Source: Sphingomonas jeddahensis
Lineage (GTDB): Bacteria > Pseudomonadota > Alphaproteobacteria > Sphingomonadales > Sphingomonadaceae
Assembly (NCBI RefSeq): GCF_001981525.1
Contig: NZ_MPSB01000002.1
Coordinates: 310,001 to 374,000, forward strand
Direction of reading: 5' to 3'
Length of the DNA: 64,000 bases
Part shown: positions 53,971 through 61,880 of the stretch, in pieces
Layout: each line of letters begins with the position of its first letter
Numbering within the stretch: position 1 is the stretch's first letter
The notes under the pieces: generated by a model
Database searches by the model: none
Told to the model about the DNA's origin: nothing
Seen by the model: the letters and a program-made list of their open reading frames with translations, nothing else
Made by a program: the position numbers and the translations under genes

Positions 53971-54942
53971 ATGAAGCTGCTGAAACTCGTCCCTGACGAT
54001 ACCAACATCGATTTCGTCCGCCTGCGCGGCTGGGCGTTCGGCCTGACCCTGCTCCTGTCGGTGCTGGCGATCGGCATTACCTTCACCAAGGGCCTGAACT
54101 TCGGCGTCGATTTCGAGGGCGGCCTGATGATCGAGGAGCGGTTCGCCTCGCCGCCCGACCTCGACAAATTGCGCCAGGTAGTGGGCGCACAGGGGCTCGG
54201 CGAGGCGTCGATCCAGCAGTTCGGCGATGCGAAGACGCTGACGATCCGCCTGCCGGTGCAGCAGGGCGCCGACGAGGGCGCCACCAATGCCGCAGTGAAG
54301 AAGGTTGAAACGGCGGTGGCGCAGGCGTTCCCAGGCGCGACGTTCAGCCGCTACTCCACCATCTCGGGCAAGGTTTCGGGCGAGTTGATTCGCAACGGTA
54401 TTCTCGCCGTCGTGTTGTCGGTGCTGGGCATCGGCCTGTTCGCGATCGTCCGCTTCGAATGGCAGTTCGGCGTGTCGACCATCGCGGCCATCGTGCACGA
54501 CTTGATCATGACGCTAGGCTTCTTCGCGCTGACCCAGTTCGAATTCGACCTCAACATCGTTGCCGCAGTGCTGACCATCATCGGCTATTCGATCAACGAC
54601 AAGATCGTGATCGACGACCGGATCCGCGAGAACATGCGCCGCTATCGCAAGATGGATATGCGTGAGATCGTGAACCTTTCGGTCAACGAAACGCTGCCGC
54701 GCACGGTGATGACCACCGTCACCATCCTGTTGGCGCTCGGCGCGCTGCTGTTCCTGGGTGGGCACGTGCTGCGCGGCTTCACCGCGGCAATGATCCTGGG
54801 CATCGTCGTCGGCACCTATTCGTCGATCTACGTTTCCTCCTCACTGCTCATCTCGCTCGGCCTGCGCGCCAATCCGGCGCCGACCGCGCCCGGTCGCGGC
54901 GGGATCGAGAATGCGGAGCGCATCGGCCCGCGCGGGGAGTGA
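53971..54942 (+). CDS. secF: protein translocase subunit SecF
   Basis: A 323-residue partner of SecD. TM1 (WAFGLTLLLSVLAIGITFTK) is followed by GLNFGVDFEGGLMIEERF, a shorter periplasmic domain, then helices with FEWQFGVSTIAAIVHDLIMT and NIVAAVLTIIGYSINDKIVI, the family signature. The C-terminus LRANPAPTAPG is cytoplasmic. The Mth938-like gene starts 8 nt after its stop. Confidence 0.96.
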   Translation: MKLLKLVPDDTNIDFVRLRGWAFGLTLLLSVLAIGITFTKGLNFGVDFEGGLMIEERFASPPDLDKLRQVVGAQGLGEASIQQFGDAKTLTIRLPVQQGADEGATNAAVKKVETAVAQAFPGATFSRYSTISGKVSGELIRNGILAVVLSVLGIGLFAIVRFEWQFGVSTIAAIVHDLIMTLGFFALTQFEFDLNIVAAVLTIIGYSINDKIVIDDRIRENMRRYRKMDMREIVNLSVNETLPRTVMTTVTILLALGALLFLGGHVLRGFTAAMILGIVVGTYSSIYVSSSLLISLGLRANPAPTAPGRGGIENAERIGPRGE

Positions 54943-54949
54943 TTCAGGC

Positions 54950-55324
54950 GTGAAGATCAACCGGGAGCGCGACGGGGGCGGGCCGATCATCCGCGGATTC
55001 ACCCGGACTGGCTTTCGCCTCGACGAAGAGACAGTGCTCGAGGCTGCGCTGCTGACGATCAGGGAAGCGCGAGCTTGGTCCCCGCCCCCGCTCACCGCGC
55101 TGGACGAAGGCGCATTGGCAGCGATCCTGGAACCAGCGCCGGAGTTTGTGCTGATCGGTACAGGCGCGAACCTCGCGCGGCCACCGCGCGCGCTGGTCGA
55201 TGCGCTGGAGGCCCGCGGGATGGGGGTGGAGCCGATGGACAGCCGCGCTGCCGCCAGGGCTTGGGGCGTTTTGCGCAGCGAGGGTCGCGAGATCGCCGCG
55301 GCGTTGTACCCGCTGGAGGCGTAA
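54950..55324 (+). CDS. Mth938-like domain protein
   Basis: A 124-residue cytoplasmic protein of the MTH938/NDUFAF3-like fold. GGGPIIRGFTRTGFRLDEET, PEFVLIGTGANLARPPRALV, GVEPMDSRAAARAWGVLRSE and IAAALYPLEA are typical. GTG at 54950 fits the family start. It often follows secDF in alphaproteobacteria; a function in membrane-complex assembly is suggested by the eukaryotic relative only. Confidence 0.88.
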   Translation: MKINRERDGGGPIIRGFTRTGFRLDEETVLEAALLTIREARAWSPPPLTALDEGALAAILEPAPEFVLIGTGANLARPPRALVDALEARGMGVEPMDSRAAARAWGVLRSEGREIAAALYPLEA

Positions 55325-55631
55325 CCCCTCGCCCGGTTTAGGCGCGCGCGGGCCCACATCATGTCCTCAGCGTCTGATATAGTCGTCCATACAGCGCGGG
55401 CATGGGCGCCGTTCAATCAGGCGCGAACGGCTGGCCTTTCGATACGCGCCGTTATGCTGAGCTTGTTTCGCTATCCACCGTGCAACGACCCGGCGGAATA
55501 ACGGGTCCTGCGGCACGTTCGCGTGACGGCGGCTGAGCAGAACAGCCGCTGCCTTTCACTATCGTCATCAACGCCGCACGTACGGCGAAGGGCGCTGCCC
55601 CTCCCCTCGCAAGAAGGGAGGGGGACGGTCA
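55325..55631. other. intergenic region with a strong hairpin
   Basis: There is no gene in these 307 bp between convergent units. About 55445-55470 (GTTATGCTGAGCTTGTTTCG) looks like a worn copy of the sphingomonad repeat seen intact at 59544-59571. Confidence 0.45.
55598..55623 (-). terminator. hairpin after the sugar permease gene
   Basis: CCCCTCCC and GGGAGGGG form an 8-bp stem around CTCGCAAGAA, 9 nt past the permease stop. A related CCTCC/GGAGG stem lies after recA. It probably serves as the 3' boundary for the minus-strand gene. Confidence 0.55.
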
Positions 55632-56936
55632 TCACGCGGCCGCCGGGCGCCGGGCGAATATGCCGAAACCGGCGATGATCGCGTAGCAGATCACCGGCAG
55701 GACCAGCGCAAAGGCAAGGCTGCCCGAAGCATCGGCCAGTGTGCCGTAGAGCGGCGGGACCACAGCGCCGCCGACGATCGCAGTGGCGATCACGCCCGAG
55801 CCCTCGGCGGCGCGCTTACCGAGTCCTTCCGAGGCGAGGCTGAAGATCGTCGGGAACATGATTGAATTGGTCAGCCCCACCGCGATCAGCGCCCAGCCCG
55901 CGGCCGCGCCACTGGTGTTGGCCGAGAAGACGATCAGCGCGATGCCGATCGCGCCGGCGATCGCCAAGACCTTGCCCGGCGAGGCAACGCGAAGGATGCC
56001 GGAGCCAATGAAACGGCCGAGCAGCGCGCCCCCCCAATAGAAAGGCACATAGCTGCCGGCGGTGCCCAGCGGCACGTTCCAGACGGTGGGTTGGGCGAGA
56101 TAGACGACAAGGTTGGAGCCGATCGCAACCTCCGCGCCGACATAAAGGAAGATGCACAGCACGCCGAAGGCGAAGCGCGGGCGTGCCAGCAGCGTCAGCG
56201 GGTGGAAGATGGAGCCGCCCTGCTCCTGTTCCTCGTTCAGCCGGTTGCGGCGAGTCCAGACGACCCCTGCGATGACCAGCAGCGCGACAGCGAGACCGAT
56301 ATAGGTGTGGACGATCACGCGCGAGGATTCGACGCGATAGGCATCGAGCGCAGCCCCACTGAGCGCCGCCGCGCTGACGCCAGCGAGGCCGCCGAGGATC
56401 AGCGTCGAGCCCACATAGGGAAAAATCGTCGTACCGAGCGAGTTGAACGCCTGCGCAAAAGTGAGCCGGCTGCTCGTCGTGCTGGCAGGCCCGAGCAGGG
56501 ATATCAGCGGGTTGGCGACGACCTGCACCACCGTGATGCCCGCGCCGAGCACGAACAGGGCGAGCAGGAACATGCCGAACGTCGCCGAGCTGGACGCCGG
56601 GATGAACAGCAAACAACCGACCGTCATCGTGAGAAGGCCGATCGACGCGGTGCGCATATAGCCGGCGCGGCGGACAATCGCGGCGGCAGGCAGCGAGAAC
56701 AGCAAATAGGCGAGGAAAAAGGCAGAGTTGACGAGGTTCGCCTGGGCGTGGCTGAGCGTGAACAGCTCCTGAAGCTTCGGCATGACGATATCGTTGAGGC
56801 TGGTGATGCCGCCGAAGATGAAGAACAACGCAAAGACGAACCAGCGCAAGTCCGGCGCATCGACGTGCGCGCCCTCAGCGGCGTCTGGCAATGGGTCGGC
56901 GCTGTTGGCGGTGCTTGCGCCGTGAGCAAAGGCCAT
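55632..56936 (-). CDS. sugar MFS permease, FucP family
   Basis: A 12-helix proton-sugar symporter of 434 residues. ALFFIFGGITSLNDIVMPKL, LFTLSHAQANLVNSAFFLAY and GAGITVVQVVANPLISLLGP are hallmarks of the L-fucose/glucose permease family. ATG at 56936 has GGAGGGG upstream; the longer frame to 57149 lacks similarity. A LacI-type palindrome lies 25-36 nt upstream, which suggests sugar-responsive repression. Confidence 0.92.
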   Translation of the reverse strand: MAFAHGASTANSADPLPDAAEGAHVDAPDLRWFVFALFFIFGGITSLNDIVMPKLQELFTLSHAQANLVNSAFFLAYLLFSLPAAAIVRRAGYMRTASIGLLTMTVGCLLFIPASSSATFGMFLLALFVLGAGITVVQVVANPLISLLGPASTTSSRLTFAQAFNSLGTTIFPYVGSTLILGGLAGVSAAALSGAALDAYRVESSRVIVHTYIGLAVALLVIAGVVWTRRNRLNEEQEQGGSIFHPLTLLARPRFAFGVLCIFLYVGAEVAIGSNLVVYLAQPTVWNVPLGTAGSYVPFYWGGALLGRFIGSGILRVASPGKVLAIAGAIGIALIVFSANTSGAAAGWALIAVGLTNSIMFPTIFSLASEGLGKRAAEGSGVIATAIVGGAVVPPLYGTLADASGSLAFALVLPVICYAIIAGFGIFARRPAAA

Positions 56937-56960
56937 CGAGAAAATCCCCTCCGTGAACGT

Positions 56961-56972
56961 GTAACCGTTTAC
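56961..56972 (-). promoter_or_regulatory. LacI-family-type operator of the sugar permease
   Basis: GTAACCGTTTAC is a near-perfect 12-bp palindrome with the central CG of LacI/GalR operators (TAAxCGxTTA). It sits in the permease promoter, overlapping the likely -10. No LacI regulator is in the window. Confidence 0.55.
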
Positions 56973-56997
56973 CGTGAAAAATCGGCGGGGCAACGCG

Positions 56998-57702
56998 TCA
57001 CTGATCGCGCGGGTACCACCATTGAACGGTGACGGGGAATGGCGTCCACGCGCCGGTGCGGATGCCGGCAAAGCGCAGGGCGTCGCCGATCCAGGCGTTG
57101 CAGGTGCGAATCGCGCTGTAGCGCCCCCGGGCGGTGTAGAAGACGTCATAGCCGAAGTAGCCGCGATGATGCGGGCCGCCGCGGACGAGCGACGCCTGGA
57201 TATAAGCAGCGAGGCGGCGATACTCAGCCGGCCGGACCGTCAGCCGCCGTAGCTCACCACCGGGTGGCGGACGCGGAACGTGATCGACGTGGACCAAGGT
57301 GTTTCCGCTACCCACTGCGGCGGCGAGGACGGTGGAGAGTTTCAGATCGGCCCACGTTGGCGTGTGGAGGTAGAAATCACGCTCACCCCAGCCGACCGAG
57401 ATGTGATCGTGACCGGCGTACCGCGAGTCGGCGAGGTCGCCGGCAGGGAACACGCTGCGCCAGTCCACCCCCGCGGCCTGCTTGGGCATGACGATGCCGG
57501 TGTGAACGCCGTTTGATTCGATATAGAGCGTAACGCCCTGCGCGGGCGCGAACCAACGGGCGTTGCTCGTTATGGCGCCCCCAAATAGCCCGGCGAGCGG
57601 ATAGGCGAGAATGACCGCGGACGAACTGACCAGAACCTTAGCGACGCGGCGGTGCATGCCACGCCCGGTAGCACGTCCCCGGACGTAGAGCAGCGGGCAC
57701 AT
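56998..57702 (-). CDS. DUF2459 (TIGR02117) protein
   Basis: A 234-residue protein with an N-terminal membrane segment (VLVSSSAVILAYPLAGLFGG). The domain pattern is VTLYIESNGVHTGIVMPKQA, HISVGWGERDFYLHTPTWAD, YFGYDVFYTARGRYSAIRTC and NAWIGDALRFAGIRTGAWTP. HTG and the Cys-Asn pair resemble an NlpC/P60-like cysteine hydrolase active site, so an envelope amidase role is possible. ATG at 57702 follows GGAGGAACA. It is divergent from the GNAT gene by 41 nt. Confidence 0.8.
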   Translation of the reverse strand: MCPLLYVRGRATGRGMHRRVAKVLVSSSAVILAYPLAGLFGGAITSNARWFAPAQGVTLYIESNGVHTGIVMPKQAAGVDWRSVFPAGDLADSRYAGHDHISVGWGERDFYLHTPTWADLKLSTVLAAAVGSGNTLVHVDHVPRPPPGGELRRLTVRPAEYRRLAAYIQASLVRGGPHHRGYFGYDVFYTARGRYSAIRTCNAWIGDALRFAGIRTGAWTPFPVTVQWWYPRDQ

Positions 57703-57743
57703 TGTTCCTCCACATGCGGCGCTCAGACCGGCATCAAGGAACC

Positions 57744-58268
57744 ATGACCATCGACCGAGCTGGCACCGCGATTCGCCCCCTGGAGCGTCATCACCTGTCG
57801 GCCGCGCTCGAGATCCAAGCTCTGGCCTACCCGGCGGCATTGCTGGAGCACGAACGGGCATTTGCAAGCCGGATCACGCTGGCAGGCTCATGCTGTCTGG
57901 CCGCGACGCGCGACGGCGTTCTGATCGCTTATCTGCTTGCCCATGCCTGGCCTTCGCGCGCGCCGCCGTCGATCGGCAACGTGCTCGCTGACCCGGTCGT
58001 CGGCGAGGTGCTGTTCATCCACGATCTGGCCGTGTCGCTCACTGGCCGCGGCACTGGCGTGGGGCGACAGTTGGTGTTGCGTGCGTTCGATCTGGCGGCG
58101 CGCGACGGCTTGGAGCGTGCCGAGTTGATCGCGGTCGAAGGGGCCGCGGGTTATTGGCAGCGACTGGGGTTCACCAGCCCGGAGGTTCCAGCCGAATCTG
58201 CCGGAAAGGTTGCGGCTTATGGGGCTGCCGCTCGCTGGATGGAACGCGATATCGAGCGGCGGAACTGA
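57744..58268 (+). CDS. GNAT-family N-acetyltransferase
   Basis: A 174-residue acetyl-CoA-dependent acetyltransferase. TAIRPLERHHLSAALEIQAL opens the fold. The acetyl-CoA loop is LFIHDLAVSLTGRGTGVGRQ (R-G-x-G-x-G), and AAGYWQRLGFTSPEV is the usual C-terminal motif. ATG at 57744 follows AAGGAACC. The acceptor is unknown. Confidence 0.9.
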   Translation: MTIDRAGTAIRPLERHHLSAALEIQALAYPAALLEHERAFASRITLAGSCCLAATRDGVLIAYLLAHAWPSRAPPSIGNVLADPVVGEVLFIHDLAVSLTGRGTGVGRQLVLRAFDLAARDGLERAELIAVEGAAGYWQRLGFTSPEVPAESAGKVAAYGAAARWMERDIERRN

Positions 58269-58307
58269 GTAGCCACCGGCTGCGAATGGGCAGTCTCACC
58301 ATAACGA

Positions 58308-58335
58308 AACGGCCGCACCACCGGGCACGGCCGTT
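58308..58335 (-). terminator. terminator of the F0 ATP synthase operon
   Basis: AACGGCCG and CGGCCGTT make a perfect 8-bp stem with a 12-nt loop, 22 nt beyond the atpF stop. On the minus strand it is followed by TCGTTAT. It should end the atp transcript and also sits just after the GNAT gene. Confidence 0.7.
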
Positions 58336-58357
58336 AATCGCCAGCGAGACTCTTGCC

Positions 58358-58996
58358 TCAGTTTGGGCGGCCGAGCCCTGCGATAGTGCGATCGACCAGA
58401 GGACGATCCGCATCCGGCCCAAGCCGCTCAGCAATCAGCTTGGCGGCGGCGCCGGCGGCAGCGGCGGCAGTCCTGGCGCGAACCTCGTTGATCGCCGCGC
58501 GCTCGGCGGCAGCGATCTTGTCCTCGGCCATCTTGGCGCGGCGGCCGACCAATTCGGCGGCGTCGGCATTCGCCTTGGCGACGATCACTTCGGCCTCATG
58601 GTTAGCCTGCGCAGCCATGTCGGCAGCGGACTTTTCCGCGTCGGCGATCTTGCGGGCATATTCGTCCCGCAGCGCCTCTGCCTCTGCGCGGAGCGTCCTG
58701 GCCTCATCGAGCTGGCGACGAATGTCGGCGATCTGCTTGTCGAGCCCACCGACGAGCATCGCCGGCACCTTCCTCACCAGCAGGATGATGAGCAGCACCA
58801 GCATCGCGAGCGACACAATCACCGTGCCGTTCATGCCGAGCACGCTCGGGTCGACGTGATGGTCGGGGCCGCCCTCCGCGATCGAGGTGCTCAGCGCCTC
58901 GGTGCCATGGGCGTTCATGCCCTCGGCTTCCGCGGCGTGCGCGAGGTTCTCGGCGACCAGCGCCGAGCCGGCGCTCATGATGATGAACTCAGCCAT
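58358..58996 (-). CDS. atpF: F0 ATP synthase subunit b
   Basis: A 212-residue stator subunit from ATG 58996. A membrane helix (TVIVSLAMLVLLIILLVRKV) is followed by a long coiled coil (DKQIADIRRQLDEARTLRAE). The N-terminus has an extra roughly 50-residue His/Glu segment (EAEGMNAHGTEALSTSIAEG) before the helix, longer than classical b. It overlaps the b' gene by 8 nt and is the last gene of the operon. Confidence 0.93.
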   Translation of the reverse strand: MAEFIIMSAGSALVAENLAHAAEAEGMNAHGTEALSTSIAEGGPDHHVDPSVLGMNGTVIVSLAMLVLLIILLVRKVPAMLVGGLDKQIADIRRQLDEARTLRAEAEALRDEYARKIADAEKSAADMAAQANHEAEVIVAKANADAAELVGRRAKMAEDKIAAAERAAINEVRARTAAAAAGAAAKLIAERLGPDADRPLVDRTIAGLGRPN

Positions 58997-59483
58997 GCGC
59001 CATTGCCGCCTTGACGGCGCCCCTTGCTTCGTCGGTGGACACCGAGACGCCGGAAACACGCGCGACGATGTCCTGCGCCGCCTCCGCCGCGACCGCCTCG
59101 ATCTCGTCGAGCGCGCGGGCGGTGGCCGCCTTGATATCTGCCTCGGCCGACGCGATCCGCTGCGCCTGATCGGCACCGGCGGCGGTCAGCGTCTCCTCGC
59201 TTGCCTTGGCGGCACGCTGGCGGGCGTCGGCGATCAACGCCTGCGCCGCTTCACGATTGGCCTGGTCACGCACGCGCCAATCCGCCTCGACCTTGTCCGC
59301 TTCGTCGCGCGCGGCGGAAGCAGCGGCGAGATCGGCGGCGATCGAGTGGTCGCGCGCGTCGATCGTCTTCTGCACCTTGGGCAGCATGCCGCGGCCCACG
59401 ACGAAGAACACGATGCCGAACGTCAGCACCAGCCAGAACAGCTGCGACGCCCAGGTTGCGGCAAGTTGGGAGATCTGAGGCAT
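58989..59483 (-). CDS. F0 ATP synthase subunit b'
   Basis: A 164-residue second stator subunit typical of alphaproteobacteria. The N-terminus PQISQLAATWASQLFWLVLT and helix FGIVFFVVGRGMLPKVQKTI are family features, followed by an Ala-rich coiled coil. It is the first of the two b-type genes after subunit c. Confidence 0.94.
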   Translation of the reverse strand: MPQISQLAATWASQLFWLVLTFGIVFFVVGRGMLPKVQKTIDARDHSIAADLAAASAARDEADKVEADWRVRDQANREAAQALIADARQRAAKASEETLTAAGADQAQRIASAEADIKAATARALDEIEAVAAEAAQDIVARVSGVSVSTDEARGAVKAAMAHG

Positions 59484-59502
59484 CTTGAACCCTTAGCTCC
59501 CT

Positions 59503-59571
59503 ACCGTTCGCGCGGAACCTGGCGAACTGCCCTCAGGAAGGACAAGGCTTCGACAGGCTCAGCCCGAACGG
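59503..59571. repeat. sphingomonad-type intergenic repeat between atp genes
   Basis: GGCTTCGACAGGCTCAGCCC followed by GAACGG (59546-59571) matches the widespread repeat whose reverse complement reads CCGTTCGGGCTGAGCC. Its CGAACGG pairs with CCGTTCG at 59503-59509, so the b'/c gap can form a large hairpin that may set the ratio of c to b subunits. Confidence 0.6.
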
Positions 59572-59589
59572 TGGAGAGGTGGTCTCTTG

Positions 59590-59817
59590 TTAGGCGACGA
59601 AGACCAGGATCATCGCCACGACGAACGAGAGCAGACCGAGAAGCTCGGCACCGGCGAAACCGATGAAGAGACGGCCCTGCTGCGCGTCCGCCGCACCCGG
59701 ATTGCGCAGCGCGCCCTCAAGGAACTTGCCGAACACGTTGCCCACGCCGAGCGAGGCGAGACCGGCACCCACAGCGGCCAGACCGGCGCCGAGCAGCTTT
59801 GCGGCTTCTGCGTCCAT
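59590..59817 (-). CDS. atpE: F0 ATP synthase subunit c
   Basis: The 75-residue proton-carrying ring subunit. Helix 1 has the Gly-rich motif GAGLAAVGAGLASLGVG, the polar loop is RNP (38-40), and helix 2 carries the essential Glu58 in FAGAELLGLLSF. Length and residues are normal for an alphaproteobacterial c subunit. Confidence 0.97.
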   Translation of the reverse strand: MDAEAAKLLGAGLAAVGAGLASLGVGNVFGKFLEGALRNPGAADAQQGRLFIGFAGAELLGLLSFVVAMILVFVA

Positions 59818-59867
59818 TTCAATAACTCCCTATCAAGATCAAACGGTTGGAAAGAACAGGTAAGAAC

Positions 59868-60656
59868 TTAGTGCAGGTTGACCGCATCGTTGAGATACAG
59901 CGAGGTCAACAGCGCGAAAACGTAAGCCTGGATGCCGGCGACCAGCAGCTCGAGCGCCGAGATGCCGACCATCAGACCGAAGCTGGGAATGCCGACCAGC
60001 AGCCCGACGCCGAGCCCGGCATTGCCAGCATTGACGACGAACCCGGCCAGCACTTTCAGCAGGATGTGCCCGGCGGTCATCGCGACGAACAGTCGCAGGC
60101 CGAGGCTGAACGGGCGCACCATGAACGACACGAACTCGATCAGCGGGATCACCGGCAGCAGCCACCAGGGCGTGCCGTGCGGCACGAACAGGCTGAAGAA
60201 GTGCAGGCCGTGGCGCCAGAAGCCGACCACCAGCACGATCGTGAAGCTCAGGATCGCGAGGATCCCGGTGATCGTGAAATGGCTGGTGAAGGTGAACGGA
60301 TGCACACCGACTACGCCGAGCGGCAGAAGGCCGAGCACGTTGGCGAACAGGATAAACATGAACAGCGAGAAGACGTAAGGGACGTAGCGCTTCCCTTCCG
60401 GCCCGATGTTCGACGCCAGCATGTTGTCGATGAAGCGCACGAAGCCTTCGACCATCACCTGGCCGCGACCCGGGATCACCTTGCCCTTGGTGCCCAGCGA
60501 CATGAAGGCGATCAGCGCCACCGTCGCCACCGCCATCCACATCGCCGAATTGGTGAAGGCGATGTTGTAGCCGGCAATCTGCCAGTCCTGGGTGCCGAAC
60601 AACGGCTCGACCAGGAACTGGTGCATCGGATCGATCTTGCCGCCGCCTTCCGCCAC
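59868..60656 (-). CDS. atpB: F0 ATP synthase subunit a
   Basis: The proton-channel subunit. KIDPMHQFLVEPLFG begins the family N-terminus. The essential Arg lies in SLGLRLFVAMTAGHILLKV, and the last helices include AGIQAYVFALLTSLYLNDAV. GTG at 60656 with AGGGAAACAGGC upstream is preferred to TTG at 60671. It gives 262 residues. Confidence 0.95.
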   Translation of the reverse strand: MAEGGGKIDPMHQFLVEPLFGTQDWQIAGYNIAFTNSAMWMAVATVALIAFMSLGTKGKVIPGRGQVMVEGFVRFIDNMLASNIGPEGKRYVPYVFSLFMFILFANVLGLLPLGVVGVHPFTFTSHFTITGILAILSFTIVLVVGFWRHGLHFFSLFVPHGTPWWLLPVIPLIEFVSFMVRPFSLGLRLFVAMTAGHILLKVLAGFVVNAGNAGLGVGLLVGIPSFGLMVGISALELLVAGIQAYVFALLTSLYLNDAVNLH

Positions 60657-60686
60657 GCCTGTTTCCCTCAACGAAAACGCCCGAAC

Positions 60687-61001
60687 TTACGGGCGCTTGG
60701 TAGAAATACGAATGATGTTCCTGAACGCGGCGCCCGTCCCGAGGGCGAGCATCACGAGCAGTCCCCAGGGCTGCGTGCCCGCAAACCGGTCGATCACCCA
60801 ACCGATCAGCGCGCCGCCGACCATCCCCCCGATCAGTTCGGCCAGCACGCGGTTGCCGAGACGAGATCCGTCATCAGCCGCCGCCTTGCCCGCCCCTGTC
60901 CGGTGCGCCTCGTCCGCCTGCGCCGCCTTTAGCCGCTCGTCGAGCGAGGTAAGGCGTGCATCGGTGCCGAGGGAGTCTGGTCCGGGCTCTTGCTCAGCCA
61001 T
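60687..61001 (-). CDS. atpI: ATP synthase accessory protein I (AtpI/AtpZ)
   Basis: A 104-residue protein with a charged cytoplasmic N-terminus (SLDERLKAAQADEAH) and two helices (VLAELIGGMVGGALIGWVID, GLLVMLALGTGAAFRNIIRI). The family assists c-ring assembly and Mg uptake. ATG at 61001 has GGGGAG upstream. It heads the F0 operon. Confidence 0.9.
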   Translation of the reverse strand: MAEQEPGPDSLGTDARLTSLDERLKAAQADEAHRTGAGKAAADDGSRLGNRVLAELIGGMVGGALIGWVIDRFAGTQPWGLLVMLALGTGAAFRNIIRISTKRP

Positions 61002-61073
61002 TCGCGCGCTCCCCTCTAAGTACTTTTGGGCAGGCGCGAAGAAGCCAAGTGGCGAGCCCGCCAAGGCTTGGGT

Positions 61074-61102
61074 CGGTTAGCCGGGGGGTCCGGGGGTGTC
61101 AA
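61074..61102 (-). promoter_or_regulatory. sigma-70-type promoter of the atp operon
   Basis: On the minus strand a perfect -35 TTGACA (61102-61097) is followed after 17 bp by TAACCG (61079-61074) as a weak -10, about 70 nt before the atpI start. Confidence 0.55.
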
Positions 61103-61171
61103 CACTCCCGCAACCTTGTGTTCATGTGTGGGCAAGGCGGGAGAGGTGCGGCTACGCAGCCACTTACGCGT

Positions 61172-61267
61172 CGTCACCCTGGCCTTGTGCCGGGGTCCAG
61201 GGCGCCGCGCACTCTCCGATGTCGGATGTGCGGAAGCCTGGATGCCGGGACGAGCCCGGCATGACGG
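61172..61267. repeat. REP-like paired palindrome upstream of atpI
   Basis: A 96-bp element runs from CGTCACCCTGGCC to CGGCATGACGG. The right half is a clean hairpin (GCCGGGACGAGCCCGGC), and the left is diverged. It fills the gap between the ydbL-like gene and the atp promoter; I see no gene there. Confidence 0.7.
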
Positions 61268-61288
61268 ATGTGAGTCAGCGCCGAACGA

Positions 61289-61672
61289 TCACACGCAGCG
61301 CGGGTCGCGAGTCGGGGTGCCGGCGCCGCGAGTCGCCCAAGCGCCGTCGGGGGTACGGTACTTCTCGCCCGCCTGCGTCTGCGCGATCAGATTGCAGCCG
61401 CTGGTGAACGCGAGCTGCTCAACCGTCGCGCCCGAGGCCTGCGCCTTTTGCGTGTACGCCGCCTTGCGCTGGATGTTGATCGCATTGACCAAAGCGCGCA
61501 GCTGTGCCGAGCCGCTGCCGACTACGCCGAGGTAGCCGTCGGGCTGTTCGCCCACCTGCCCCGCGGCACGCGCGGCGGCATAAGCGGGATCGCGCTGCGC
61601 CCAGGCGGCGGCCGACACGCCGGCCAGCGCTAGCGCGCCCGCCGTCATCAGCAATGCCTTCTTGGTCATCAT
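61289..61672 (-). CDS. YdbL-family (DUF1318) periplasmic protein
   Basis: A 127-residue secreted protein with signal peptide KKALLMTAGALALAGVSAAA. The mature part (RDPAYAAARAAGQVGEQPDG, YLGVV, RALVNAINIQRKAAYTQKAQ, EQLAFTSGCNLIAQTQAGEK) matches YdbL, which in E. coli is encoded with YdbH and YnbE and takes part in phospholipid transport between the membranes. It follows the ynbE-like gene directly. Confidence 0.9.
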   Translation of the reverse strand: MMTKKALLMTAGALALAGVSAAAWAQRDPAYAAARAAGQVGEQPDGYLGVVGSGSAQLRALVNAINIQRKAAYTQKAQASGATVEQLAFTSGCNLIAQTQAGEKYRTPDGAWATRGAGTPTRDPRCV

Positions 61673-61673
61673 C

Positions 61674-61880
61674 TCAAAATATCCCCGGATTCTGTTTGAT
61701 CAGCGATTTGGCCTCATTGTCGAGGCGGTACACCACTTCCTGAGTCACGCTGATGTTGAGGTTGATCACGATCGGCTTGTCGGGCGCGGCGACATTGACG
61801 CAGCCACTCGCCACCAGACCCAATCCGATCGCGCCCTTCTTCACCATCGTAGAAATCGTATGCCCCCGGTGATTCTTCAA
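61674..61880 (-). CDS. YnbE-like lipoprotein
   Basis: A small outer-membrane lipoprotein (68 residues). The lipobox LVASGC is followed by VNVAAPDKPIVINLNISVTQ and LIKQNPGIF, the strand-forming family core. TTG at 61880 overlaps the YdbH-like stop (TTGA) and has AGGAG 8 nt upstream. It is thought to cap the YdbH bridge at the outer membrane. Confidence 0.88.
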   Translation of the reverse strand: MKNHRGHTISTMVKKGAIGLGLVASGCVNVAAPDKPIVINLNISVTQEVVYRLDNEAKSLIKQNPGIF

